A stretch of DNA of 5,727 nt, taken from Bacteroidota bacterium. Its GTDB lineage: Bacteria; Bacteroidota; Bacteroidia; NS11-12g; UBA955. The stretch is from the NCBI GenBank assembly GCA_030836345.1, contig JAURQA010000215.1:1-5727 (forward strand), given 5' to 3'. How positions within the stretch are numbered: the stretch's first letter is position 1; every line of letters begins with the position of its first letter. The notes below the pieces were generated by a model, which did no database searches, had not been told where the DNA came from, and was given only the letters and a program-made list of their open reading frames with translations. This document shows positions 1 through 5,727 of this stretch, in pieces. The position numbers and the translations under genes were made by a program.

Positions 1-742
1 AAGGGTGTGCCGGGTAAAGTAAGGCATCCATGGTAGCGCGCACCTTACTATTATCATCGTCAAGGCTTATATTTTTCTCCTCGTAAACGGCTTCTAATTC
101 CGTATGAAACAGTCGAAAAATAGGATTTCTAAATCGCTCACTTTCCAATGTGATCCATTGGTGAAGTTTATTGCTAGGAATATCGTTAATGTAACAGGTT
201 TGGTCTTTAGATGTAAACGCATTTGTTCCACTGGCTCCCATTGCCTGGCACATTTTATCGTATTCATTTGCTATAGAATATTTTGCAGCTAATTGGCTCA
301 CCGAGTCAATTTTAGTATAAATGTTTAGACGCATCGAATCATCGATTGTTTTATTGTAAGTATTATACAATTCTTCAATGGTGGCTAGATGTTTAGATTC
401 TTCGGACCAATTTGAAGTTCCATAAAGATCCGTTCCCTTAAACAACATATGTTCTAAATAATGAGCCAGACCCGTATGATCTGCAGGATCGTTTGCAGAT
501 CCCGTTTTAACGGCAATCATGGTGTAAATCCTCGGTTCTTTTAACTGTTTGCTCGTGATGAGTTGCAGTCCATTATTAAAGGTATATACACGCACATTTA
601 AGGGATCATTCTCAAAACTGCGCACCGTCCATTTGTCGGTTTTGGTATCTGCGTATAGGTTAAGAGAGGTTTGGGCATAAACAAGTGCGCTTTTAGTAAG
701 GCAAATAGACAGTAAAAAAACACTAAAAAATAAACGAATCAT
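1..742 (-). CDS. M16 family (insulinase-like) zinc metallopeptidase, secreted, N-terminal part only
   Basis: I read this gene by translating the minus strand from the ATG at 742-740; 247 codons stay open to the left edge, so the C-terminal part is missing. Residues 1-23 (MIRLFFSVFLLSICLTKSAL then VYA) look like a Sec signal peptide cleaved near A23-Q24, which puts the enzyme in the periplasm or beyond. The inverted zinc motif HxxEH is at residues 94-98 (HYLEH, followed by MLFKGT), with E97 as the expected catalytic base. The downstream zinc-ligand glutamate should lie in ELEAVYEEKN at 215-224. M16 enzymes degrade peptides or process proteins; the substrate here is unknown. Whole Bacteroidota members are usually about 900-1000 residues with two M16 halves, so roughly a quarter is visible. 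The distance from HxxEH to the downstream Glu is longer than in typical family members, because of a polar, probably helical stretch at about 105-165. The gene is transcribed away from the tRNA-prs unit and shares only the 233-base gap with it. Family assignment is confident; specificity is not. Confidence 0.93.
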   Translation of the reverse strand, partial: MIRLFFSVFLLSICLTKSALVYAQTSLNLYADTKTDKWTVRSFENDPLNVRVYTFNNGLQLITSKQLKEPRIYTMIAVKTGSANDPADHTGLAHYLEHMLFKGTDLYGTSNWSEESKHLATIEELYNTYNKTIDDSMRLNIYTKIDSVSQLAAKYSIANEYDKMCQAMGASGTNAFTSKDQTCYINDIPSNKLHQWITLESERFRNPIFRLFHTELEAVYEEKNISLDDDNSKVRATMDALLYPAHP

Positions 743-748
743 GATATA

Positions 749-756
749 CAAATTTA
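749..756 (-). promoter_or_regulatory. Candidate -7 element for the M16 peptidase gene
   Basis: Read on the minus strand this is TAAATTTG, a match to the Bacteroidota -7 consensus TAnnTTTG. It ends 6 bases before the start codon, so transcription would begin at or almost at the ATG and give a nearly leaderless mRNA. I see no TTG at the expected -33 distance (about 775-780), which weakens the call. The match could be chance in AT-rich DNA. Confidence 0.3.
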
Positions 757-932
757 CACAGAATAAGATGAAGTTCTTCTATGAATAAGGTATAAAAATG
801 GGGCTTTTCGTCCGCTCTTGAGATAAAAGAAATATTTTCTCTATTCTTAGAGCTAATAATTAGTCAAATGTGGTAATTTGCCATACTATTTCAAGACGAT
901 AAACTAGGGCTCCAAATATTTTTATAAAAAGC

Positions 933-963
933 TTTTGGTGTATAGCAAAAAACAGTACCTTTG
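933..963 (+). promoter_or_regulatory. Bacteroidota-type promoter of tRNA-Gln (and probably prs-rplY)
   Basis: The -33 element TTTTG is at 933-937 and the -7 element TACCTTTG at 956-963, separated by 18 bases. This fits the TTTG / TAnnTTTG promoter recognised by the main sigma factor of Bacteroidota. The predicted start is about 5-7 bases after the -7 box, near 968-970, which leaves only a few bases before the mature tRNA 5' end at 976. An AT-rich palindromic stretch (919-932) lies just upstream. The match and its placement are seen in the sequence; the activity is inferred. Confidence 0.75.
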
Positions 964-975
964 CCAACCTAAAAT

Positions 976-1051
976 TGTCCGATGGTGTAACTGGCAACAC
1001 AACTGTTTTTGGTACAGTAGAGTCTAGGTTCGAGCCCTAGTCGGACAACCA
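976..1051 (+). tRNA. tRNA-Gln (anticodon UUG), with encoded CCA
   Basis: A full cloverleaf can be folded by eye. The acceptor stem is TGTCCGA (976-982) with TCGGACA (1041-1047). The D stem is GTGT (985-988) with ACAC (997-1000), around a loop containing GG. The anticodon stem is ACTGT (1002-1006) with ACAGT (1014-1018), with the 7-base loop TTTTGGT. The variable region is 5 bases, and the T arm is CTAGG-TTCGAGC-CCTAG (1024-1040). The anticodon is TTG at 1009-1011, which reads CAA and, by wobble, CAG. The discriminator is A1048 and CCA follows at 1049-1051. A U at position 1 of the acceptor stem is typical of glutamine tRNAs. It lies 49 bases upstream of prs on the same strand. Confidence 0.96.
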
Positions 1052-1100
1052 AACGTTTTGATGATAGAATCCCTTCGGGAAACGACAGTAAAAGCAGCAT
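1052..1100 (+). other. tRNA-to-prs spacer without a terminator; weak small hairpin
   Basis: The only structure I see is TCCC-TTC-GGGA at 1070-1080, a 4-bp stem with no T-run after it, so it does not look like an intrinsic terminator. There is no TAnnTTTG box in the spacer. prs is therefore probably transcribed by readthrough from the tRNA promoter, and the tRNA would be cut out of the shared transcript by RNase P and 3' processing. The start region of prs is A-rich (AAAAGCAGCAT) rather than carrying a strong Shine-Dalgarno site, as is usual in Bacteroidota. Confidence 0.5.
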
Positions 1101-2075
1101 ATGACATCACTAATACACCCAGTAAAAATCTTTGCAGGAAGTGCATCGAGAGACCTATCCCGTTCAGTAGTAGAACATTACGGATCAGAGTTAGGAGATT
1201 TAAAAATCAATCGATTTAGCGACGGAGAGTTTCAGCCCGTATTCAATGAGAGTGTTAGAGGATGCGACATTTTTATCATCCAAAGCACTTACCCGACCTC
1301 CGATAATTTAATGGAACTCTTAATGTCCATTGACGCGGCAAAGCGTGCTTCAGCAAATTATGTAACTGCCGTAATACCTTATTATGGTTTTGCCAGACAG
1401 GACAGAAAGGATAAACCTCGAGTAAGTATTGCGAGTAAATTGGTTGCAGATCTTTTATCAAAAGCAGGGGCAGATCGAGTAATGACTATGGAATTACATG
1501 CTCCACAAATACAGGGCTTTTTTGATGTACCTGTAGATCATTTAGAAAGTAGCATTATTTTTATTCCTTATATAAGCAGGTTAAATCAAGAAAATTTGGT
1601 TTTAGCTGCACCAGATGTGGGAGCTAGCAATAGAATTAGAGAAGTGGCAAAAGCCATGAATTTACCCATGATTATTTGCGACAAGGAACGCAAAAAAGCC
1701 AATGAAATCGCAAATATGACGGTCATTGGTGATGTAGAAGGGAAAGATGTCGTACTATTAGATGACATTATCGACACAGGGGGTACACTCTGCAAAAGTA
1801 GTGCCATGCTCATGGAAAAAGGTGCCAAAAGTGTTCGAGCACTTTGCTGTCATCCAGTGCTGAGCGGCAAAGCCTATGAGAATATTGATAACTCAGTGCT
1901 TACCGAACTCGTGGTGACCGATACCATCCCTCTTAAACAACACAGTAAGAAAATAAAAGTGCTCAGTGTGGCTCCATTGTTATCAAGGGCTATTCGAAAT
2001 GTTCATGAATCGGGAAGTATTAGCTCCTTGTACAGGCAGGCACATCAGTTAAATCAAACAAGTTTAGAAATATAA
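1101..2075 (+). CDS. prs: Ribose-phosphate pyrophosphokinase (PRPP synthetase)
   Basis: This cytoplasmic enzyme transfers pyrophosphate from ATP to ribose 5-phosphate to make PRPP, the precursor of purines, pyrimidines, NAD, histidine and tryptophan. At 324 residues it fits the usual 310-320. Visible landmarks include NRFSDGE at 37-43, QSTYPTSDNLMELL at 61-74, and YYGFARQDRK at 94-103 (ATP site). The catalytic-region histidine is H132 in MELHAPQIQGFFDVPVDHL (129-148). The flexible-loop basic residues are in DKERKKAN at 194-201, and the ribose-5-phosphate/PRPP loop is DDIIDTGGT at 221-229. The ATG at 1101 places KIFAGSASRDL where the family normally begins, so the start is secure. The gene follows tRNA-Gln and is 6 bases upstream of rplY, so the two are surely co-transcribed. 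The segment APDVGASNR (170-178) differs slightly from the more common PDxGG form, but no key residue seems lost. Confidence 0.97.
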   Translation: MTSLIHPVKIFAGSASRDLSRSVVEHYGSELGDLKINRFSDGEFQPVFNESVRGCDIFIIQSTYPTSDNLMELLMSIDAAKRASANYVTAVIPYYGFARQDRKDKPRVSIASKLVADLLSKAGADRVMTMELHAPQIQGFFDVPVDHLESSIIFIPYISRLNQENLVLAAPDVGASNRIREVAKAMNLPMIICDKERKKANEIANMTVIGDVEGKDVVLLDDIIDTGGTLCKSSAMLMEKGAKSVRALCCHPVLSGKAYENIDNSVLTELVVTDTIPLKQHSKKIKVLSVAPLLSRAIRNVHESGSISSLYRQAHQLNQTSLEI

Positions 2076-2081
2076 AAGAAA

Positions 2082-2717
2082 ATGAAAACCATTTTATTAA
2101 AAGCAGAGGCCCGCAAGGAAACGGGGTCTGTTGCTACAAAAGAAATTAGAAAAGCAGGTATGGTTCCATGCGTTCTTTATGGAATTGATGAGCCCTTACA
2201 TTTCTCTGTATACGAGGCCGATTTTAAGAATTTGGTATACACACCAAATGTTTATAAGGTGAGAATTGAGCTTGACGGTAAACATCACGAAGCTATCTTG
2301 CAGGACATGCAATTTCACCCAGTAAGTGAAAATATATTACACGCCGATTTTCTTGGTGTTAAAGAAGATAAACCAGTAGTTATGGAAATTCCAGTAAGAC
2401 TCACTGGAAACTCACCAGGAGTTAGAAACGGGGGTAAATTGGTTAAAAAATTGAACCGATTGAGATGCAAAGGATTAATTGCAAATTTCCCAGATTTTAT
2501 TGAAATTTCTATTGATGCCTTAAAAATTGGAATGAGCGTAAGAGTGTCAGAAATCGAGGTTTCAAACCTTACCTTACTTAATGCCAAGGAAAATGCGATT
2601 GTTTCAGTGAGAATGGCAAGAGCTGTTGTTCTTGAAGAGGAAGAAGAAGAAGTAGAAGGTGAAGCGGAAGCCGTTGAAGGTGATTCTGCGGAAGGTGGCG
2701 AAACTGCTGCAGAATAA
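2082..2717 (+). CDS. rplY: 50S ribosomal protein L25 / general stress protein Ctc (TL5-type)
   Basis: L25/Ctc binds 5S rRNA in the central protuberance of the large ribosomal subunit. The 211-residue length marks it as the two-domain CTC/TL5 form rather than the short single-domain E. coli L25. The N-terminal RNA-binding domain (about 1-93) shows EIRKAGMVPCVLYG (21-34), LQDMQFHPVSENILHADFLGV (73-93, conserved HxDF-type end). The C-terminal beta domain (about 94-182) shows PVRLTGNSPGVRNGGKL (104-120). The protein ends in a very acidic, low-complexity tail at 185-211 (six Glu in a row, then Glu/Ala/Gly), which is common in Bacteroidota homologues. The ATG is 6 bases after the prs stop, behind an A-rich AAGAAAA sequence. 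An intrinsic terminator follows 23 bases after the stop. The usual neighbour pth does not follow here. Confidence 0.95.
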   Translation: MKTILLKAEARKETGSVATKEIRKAGMVPCVLYGIDEPLHFSVYEADFKNLVYTPNVYKVRIELDGKHHEAILQDMQFHPVSENILHADFLGVKEDKPVVMEIPVRLTGNSPGVRNGGKLVKKLNRLRCKGLIANFPDFIEISIDALKIGMSVRVSEIEVSNLTLLNAKENAIVSVRMARAVVLEEEEEEVEGEAEAVEGDSAEGGETAAE

Positions 2718-2740
2718 TGAACGACTAAATAATCCAATAA

Positions 2741-2764
2741 CCCACCACTAATGGTGGGTTTTTT
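2741..2764 (+). terminator. Intrinsic terminator after rplY
   Basis: The stem CCCACCA (2741-2747) pairs perfectly with TGGTGGG (2752-2758) around the loop CTAA, and TTTTTT (2759-2764) follows. The 7-bp GC-rich stem plus T-run is a classic factor-independent terminator. The minus-strand reading lacks an equally good T-run, so it probably acts on rightward transcription only. It closes the tRNA-Gln-prs-rplY unit and separates it from the glycan genes. Confidence 0.9.
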
Positions 2765-2781
2765 GTTTATTTGCAATTGAT

Positions 2782-4485
2782 TTGAACTTTATTACTCAGA
2801 TAAGAAGTGCTTTTGGAAGCATTATGCTGCTGCCGAAAAAACTCAGAGTGAAAACGTATGTCGTTCAAATAGCTTCCATATTTTCCGCGATTTTAGATAT
2901 TATAGGATTGGGAAGTATGGTCCCTATACTGATGCTGGCCATTGATAATAACTTTCTTGAAAAGAGCTCAAAACTAAGGTTTATATATGCATTATTTGGC
3001 TTTCAAACGGAGGCTCATTTTCTTGTCTTTTTGCTCATCGTCATTTTTTGTTTTTTTCTAATCAAAAATATTTTTGCCCTTTGGATACAAAATAAAACCA
3101 CTAAAATAGCGTCGGAGGCAACTATTTATTTATCCGAGAACGCCTATAATCATGCGTTTAAATCCGTTACGTATTCCAAAATAAATCAGGAGGGGTTGGG
3201 TTTTAGTGATCAGTTAATCTTTAATCCATATTATTATATTTCGGGTGTTTTTTTACCCCTATTACTTATTATTTCAGAGGGGTCAGTTACCTTTTTAATG
3301 ATTGCTTTATTCGGCATTTTCAAACCAGCTTTATTTATTCCTTTGGCATTGCTTATGGGAACTGCTGTAATTATCGTAATGACATATTTTAAAGGGAAGT
3401 CGCTAGAAATAGGTGCCGAAATTGGCAAAAAAAGAGAAGAAAGTTTAGAGTCTATAAACTTTGGAAATCAGGGTTTTTTTGACATCAGGAATTACCATGC
3501 ACAATTCCATTTTAAGAAGCGTTTTTTTGATATATATAAAAGGTATGTTCGCTTAGGCGCCAAAGCCAATCTACTCCAGTTGGTGCCATCCAGAATTTTG
3601 GAATTAGTCACCCTTTCAGGAATAATGCTTCTGGTAATTTATGCTTACTTTGTTAGCGATAACACAGGCGAGGCTCGAGCCATAGCAGCCATGTTTGTTA
3701 TTGCTATTTTTCGATTGCTTCCAGCAGCCAATCGATTAATGCAGTCCTTTCTTAAAATTAGGTTGAATGCATATACTATGGATCGATTAAAAGAACATAG
3801 TGAGCCTTCAAAAATTAAGCCCTTGGTGTTTAAAGAAACTGTAGAAATCAAAAATATAACTATTGCTTACGAAAACGGAACAATACTGGAGTTTGGGCAT
3901 TTGGAATTAAGAGCCAAGCAAATCGTTGGCATAAAAGGAGAAAGCGGTAAGGGTAAAACGAGTCTAATACGCTTTCTTTTGGGTGAAATAGAGTGTTCCG
4001 AATCTGTTTTTAAATTAGATGGGAATGCTGTATCTGTATTCGATTTATCTGCCCTTATGGGCTCCTTGAGTCAACAGCATTTTGTCTTTAAAGGCAGTGT
4101 TCAGCAAAATGTAGGTTTAAAGCAAACTTTTAGCGCACAAGAGCAAGAGAAAATAGATGAAGCCTTGGATAAAGCTAGCTTTAGAATAGACGGTGTAGAA
4201 AATATAAAAGAACATTTGCTCGAAAATGGGGGTATAAACCTGAGCGAGGGACAAAAACAAAGGCTTTCCATTGCTCGCTTGTTATATGCAGACAACCCTA
4301 TTGTGCTTCTGGATGAGCCTACCAGCTCATTGGATATTCAAAATGAAAAAGAGATCATGAAAACGGTGCAAACATTAGCAAATAATGGAAAAGCACTGCT
4401 AATCATTGCACATAGCGAAAGAATGTTCGAGATTTGCACTTCGATTTACGAAATTTCAGATAAGAAATTAATGAAAATTAAATAA
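2782..4485 (+). CDS. PglK-like ABC transporter (fused permease and ATPase), probable glycolipid flippase
   Basis: This is a half-transporter with a membrane domain at about 1-340 and an ATPase at about 352-567. About six membrane segments can be seen, near 25-53, 79-102, 151-176, 182-203, 267-292 and 297-318. After the last comes RLLPAANRLMQSFLKIR (311-327), resembling PglK-type exporters. In the ATPase I see the A-loop Y363, Walker A GESGKGKT (386-393), Q-loop near Q431, signature LSEGQ (487-491, Glu for the usual second Gly), Walker B IVLLDEP (507-513) and the H-loop H544. All motifs needed for ATP hydrolysis are present. The dimer would sit in the inner membrane. The 567-residue length matches PglK (about 564), which flips lipid-linked oligosaccharides, and the neighbouring sugar genes support that role. 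Lipid or peptide export is not excluded. The start chosen is TTG at 2782; ATG at 2824 (residue 15) is a realistic alternative. It overlaps the next gene by one base (TAATG). Confidence 0.85.
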   Translation: MNFITQIRSAFGSIMLLPKKLRVKTYVVQIASIFSAILDIIGLGSMVPILMLAIDNNFLEKSSKLRFIYALFGFQTEAHFLVFLLIVIFCFFLIKNIFALWIQNKTTKIASEATIYLSENAYNHAFKSVTYSKINQEGLGFSDQLIFNPYYYISGVFLPLLLIISEGSVTFLMIALFGIFKPALFIPLALLMGTAVIIVMTYFKGKSLEIGAEIGKKREESLESINFGNQGFFDIRNYHAQFHFKKRFFDIYKRYVRLGAKANLLQLVPSRILELVTLSGIMLLVIYAYFVSDNTGEARAIAAMFVIAIFRLLPAANRLMQSFLKIRLNAYTMDRLKEHSEPSKIKPLVFKETVEIKNITIAYENGTILEFGHLELRAKQIVGIKGESGKGKTSLIRFLLGEIECSESVFKLDGNAVSVFDLSALMGSLSQQHFVFKGSVQQNVGLKQTFSAQEQEKIDEALDKASFRIDGVENIKEHLLENGGINLSEGQKQRLSIARLLYADNPIVLLDEPTSSLDIQNEKEIMKTVQTLANNGKALLIIAHSERMFEICTSIYEISDKKLMKIK

Positions 4486-5546
4486 TGAAAAAAGTGAAAT
4501 TTGCGGTTGTGGGTGCAGGCCACATAGGTAAAAGGCATGCCGAAATGGTAGCAAGGAACGACAATGCAGAGCTGGTGGCTCTAGCGGATATAAAGCCTGA
4601 GGATACCTTAGATATTGATAAATATGGGGTTCCATTTTTTAATAGCGTTGATGAACTCATTGCTAAGGGCCCAGATTTTGACGTATTGTGTATTGCTACA
4701 CCCAATGGTTTGCATGCCCAGCACGCAATGGCTGGATTAACCGCCAGAAAGCATATTGTAGTCGAAAAACCAATGGCATTAACCAAGAGCGATTGCGAAA
4801 CAATTATTCATAAAGCCATGGCCGTCCACAAGCATGTTTTCTGCGTTATGCAAAATAGGTATTCACCTCCTTCTGTTTGGATTAAGGATATTGTAGATCA
4901 GGGAATTTTAGGTAAAATTAATATCGTTCAAATTAATTGCTACTGGAATAGAGACGATCGATACTATAAGTTAGACGGTTGGAAAGGGACGCAGGATTTA
5001 GATGGAGGAACCTTATTTACGCAATTCTCTCACTTCCTGGATATCATGTATTGGTTATTTGGAGATTTAAGTAATATTAAATCTCAGTTTGGAGATTTTA
5101 CCCATGAAAAATCTACGGAATTTGAAGATACAGGAGTGGTTAATTTCGAATTTAAAAAAGGCGGACTCGGTTGTATTAATTATTCTACTGCCGTTTGGGG
5201 GCAAAACTTTGAAAGTAGTTTAACTGTTATTGGGGAAAATGGAACCGTTAAAATAGGTGGGCAGTACATGAATGAGGTAGAATATTGCCACATCAAGGAT
5301 TATGAAATGCCTGTGCTTCCACCATCAAACCCGGCCAATGACTATGGTCCTTATAAAGGCAGTGCTGCCAATCATAATTATATTTTTGACAATGTAATTG
5401 AATGCATTAATGAAGGGACTATGCCCACTACAAATGCAATGGAAGGATTGAAAGTAGTCGAAATTATCGAAAATATTTATACCAAAAACCCTTATTTTAA
5501 GAGTAAAAGAGGTAGACGAAGTCAAAAATCAAATTCAAAAGTTTAA
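4485..5546 (+). CDS. Gfo/Idh/MocA family dehydrogenase, WlbA/WbpB-like nucleotide-sugar oxidase
   Basis: This is a cytoplasmic NAD(P)-dependent sugar dehydrogenase of 353 residues. The N-terminal Rossmann fold starts at residue 4 with VKFAVVGAGHIGKRH; the dinucleotide loop is GAGHIG (10-15), and D35 in ALADI is the likely ribose-binding acid. CIATPNGLH (69-77) and the family signature EKPMAL (94-99, catalytic-site K95) follow. The C-terminal substrate domain has QNRYSPP (123-129), YWNRDDRYY (153-161), WKGTQDLDGGTLFTQ (166-180) and SHFLDIMYW (182-190) with H183. The WNR-YY and WKGT-DGG segments resemble WlbA/WbpB, which oxidise C3 of UDP-N-acetylglucosaminuronate on the way to diacetamido sugar acids. 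That substrate is an inference; other nucleotide sugars remain possible. The protein ends in a basic tail (KSKRGRRSQKSNSKV, 339-353) outside the fold. TAATG overlaps join it to the flippase upstream and the glycosyltransferase downstream. Confidence 0.88.
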   Translation: MKKVKFAVVGAGHIGKRHAEMVARNDNAELVALADIKPEDTLDIDKYGVPFFNSVDELIAKGPDFDVLCIATPNGLHAQHAMAGLTARKHIVVEKPMALTKSDCETIIHKAMAVHKHVFCVMQNRYSPPSVWIKDIVDQGILGKINIVQINCYWNRDDRYYKLDGWKGTQDLDGGTLFTQFSHFLDIMYWLFGDLSNIKSQFGDFTHEKSTEFEDTGVVNFEFKKGGLGCINYSTAVWGQNFESSLTVIGENGTVKIGGQYMNEVEYCHIKDYEMPVLPPSNPANDYGPYKGSAANHNYIFDNVIECINEGTMPTTNAMEGLKVVEIIENIYTKNPYFKSKRGRRSQKSNSKV

Positions 5547-5727
5547 TGAAAGTATTATCTATAATTATACCCGCTTACAACGAGGGAAATACCATCCATC
5601 ATATCCTTAACAAAGTAAAAGAGGTAAAACTCAAGGGAGATTTTCAAAAAGAAGTAGTTATTGTTAATGATTTTAGCACTGATAATACAGAAGAGGCTAT
5701 TTTAGATTACCAAAGAAATAATGAAGC
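5546..5727 (+). CDS. Family 2 glycosyltransferase, N-terminal part only
   Basis: I translated this from the ATG at 5546-5548, which overlaps the preceding stop by one base (TAATG). Sixty codons plus two bases are open to the right edge. The start MKVLSIIIPAYNEGNTI (1-17) and VVIVNDFSTDNTEE (37-50) are the first and second nucleotide-sugar-binding strands of a GT-A, GT2 fold; D42 and D46 are the conserved acidic positions. This resembles dolichol-phosphate-mannose-synthase/GtrB-like and surface-glycan transferases. The DxD metal site, the catalytic base and any C-terminal membrane segments lie beyond the window, so donor, acceptor and linkage cannot be given. The position behind a flippase and a sugar dehydrogenase suggests glycan assembly on the cytoplasmic side of the membrane. 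Confidence 0.88.
   Translation, partial: MKVLSIIIPAYNEGNTIHHILNKVKEVKLKGDFQKEVVIVNDFSTDNTEEAILDYQRNNE

Larger units (their letters stand above)
743..975. other. Intergenic region between the M16 peptidase and tRNA-Gln
   Basis: This is a non-coding AT-rich stretch between divergently oriented transcription units. It holds the candidate peptidase -7 element at its left end and a good tRNA promoter at its right end. Small dyads are present: CTAATAATTAG at 853-863, CAAAT-N6-ATTTG at 865-880, and overlapping AT palindromes at 919-936 (TTTTTATAAAAA and AAAAGCTTTT). The last pair lies directly upstream of the tRNA promoter -33 box and could act like an UP element. The others have no assigned role. 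I see no small ORF with convincing coding character here. Confidence 0.6.

Noticed and set aside
104..292. 62-codon plus-strand ORF
   Set aside because: It lies wholly inside the M16 peptidase gene on the other strand, and its protein (Cys- and Ile-rich, no motif) looks like an antisense shadow.
853..880. Small dyads CTAATAATTAG and CAAAT-N6-ATTTG as an operator
   Set aside because: Short AT-rich palindromes occur often by chance, and they lie more than 50 bases upstream of the tRNA promoter core with no second copy.
976..1051. tRNA-Gln as an attachment site for an integrated element
   Set aside because: No integrase gene and no repeated copy of the tRNA 3' end are seen in the window, and ordinary housekeeping genes follow the tRNA.
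1070..1080. TCCC-TTC-GGGA hairpin before prs as a terminator or attenuator
   Set aside because: The stem is only 4 bp and has no T-run or competing structure.
2717..2728. Tiny ORF ATG AAC GAC TAA overlapping the rplY stop (TAATG), a possible remnant of a lost next gene
   Set aside because: Three codons carry no signal, and the sequence does not resemble the start of pth or any gene I know. A terminator follows at once.
2315..2776. 153-codon minus-strand ORF opposite rplY
   Set aside because: Its Ser/Thr-rich composition follows from the antisense of the Glu-rich tail and the L25 codons. It also starts beyond the rplY terminator and has no recognisable domain.
3044..3528. Several 7-base homopolymers in the flippase (T7 at 3051, 3248, 3474, 3522; A7 at 3427), suggesting phase variation
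   Set aside because: Runs of this length are expected from TTT and AAA codons in an AT-rich membrane-protein gene. They are short for slippage switching, and the frame is intact.
4478..4786. 102-codon minus-strand ORF opposite the dehydrogenase start
   Set aside because: It overlaps a well-supported Rossmann-fold coding region and shows no motif of its own.

Overview
The window looks like a piece of an AT-rich Bacteroidota chromosome, probably of the Flavobacteriia or a related class. The evidence is the style of the Prs and M16-peptidase proteins, A-rich start regions without Shine-Dalgarno sequences, and a Bacteroidota-type promoter (TTTTG, 18 nt, TACCTTTG) just upstream of a tRNA. The class-level placement is inference.

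Left part (1-742, minus strand): the N-terminal 247 codons of a secreted M16 zinc metallopeptidase with a signal peptide and an HYLEH zinc motif. The rest lies off the left edge. A 233-base gap follows (743-975), from which the peptidase is read leftwards and the tRNA and housekeeping genes are read rightwards.

Middle part (976-2766, plus strand): tRNA-Gln(UUG), then prs (PRPP synthetase), then rplY (ribosomal protein L25/Ctc, 5S rRNA binding). A clear intrinsic terminator closes the unit. No terminator is visible between the tRNA and prs, so the three are probably one transcript. In many bacteria pth follows rplY; it is not found here.

Right part (2782-5727, plus strand): a tight run of glycan-type genes. 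It has a PglK-like ABC exporter/flippase, a Gfo/Idh/MocA dehydrogenase resembling the WlbA/WbpB nucleotide-sugar oxidases, and the first 60 codons of a family 2 glycosyltransferase. Both junctions are 1-nt TAATG overlaps, so the genes are probably translated as a coupled set. Together they suggest the start of a locus for making and flipping a lipid-linked surface glycan, inserted directly behind a conserved housekeeping block.

No CRISPR array, insertion sequence, phage gene or clearly new system is visible. The most interesting points are the housekeeping-to-glycan boundary at the terminator, the probable sugar-acid chemistry of the dehydrogenase, and the widened spacing of the zinc-binding region in the M16 peptidase.
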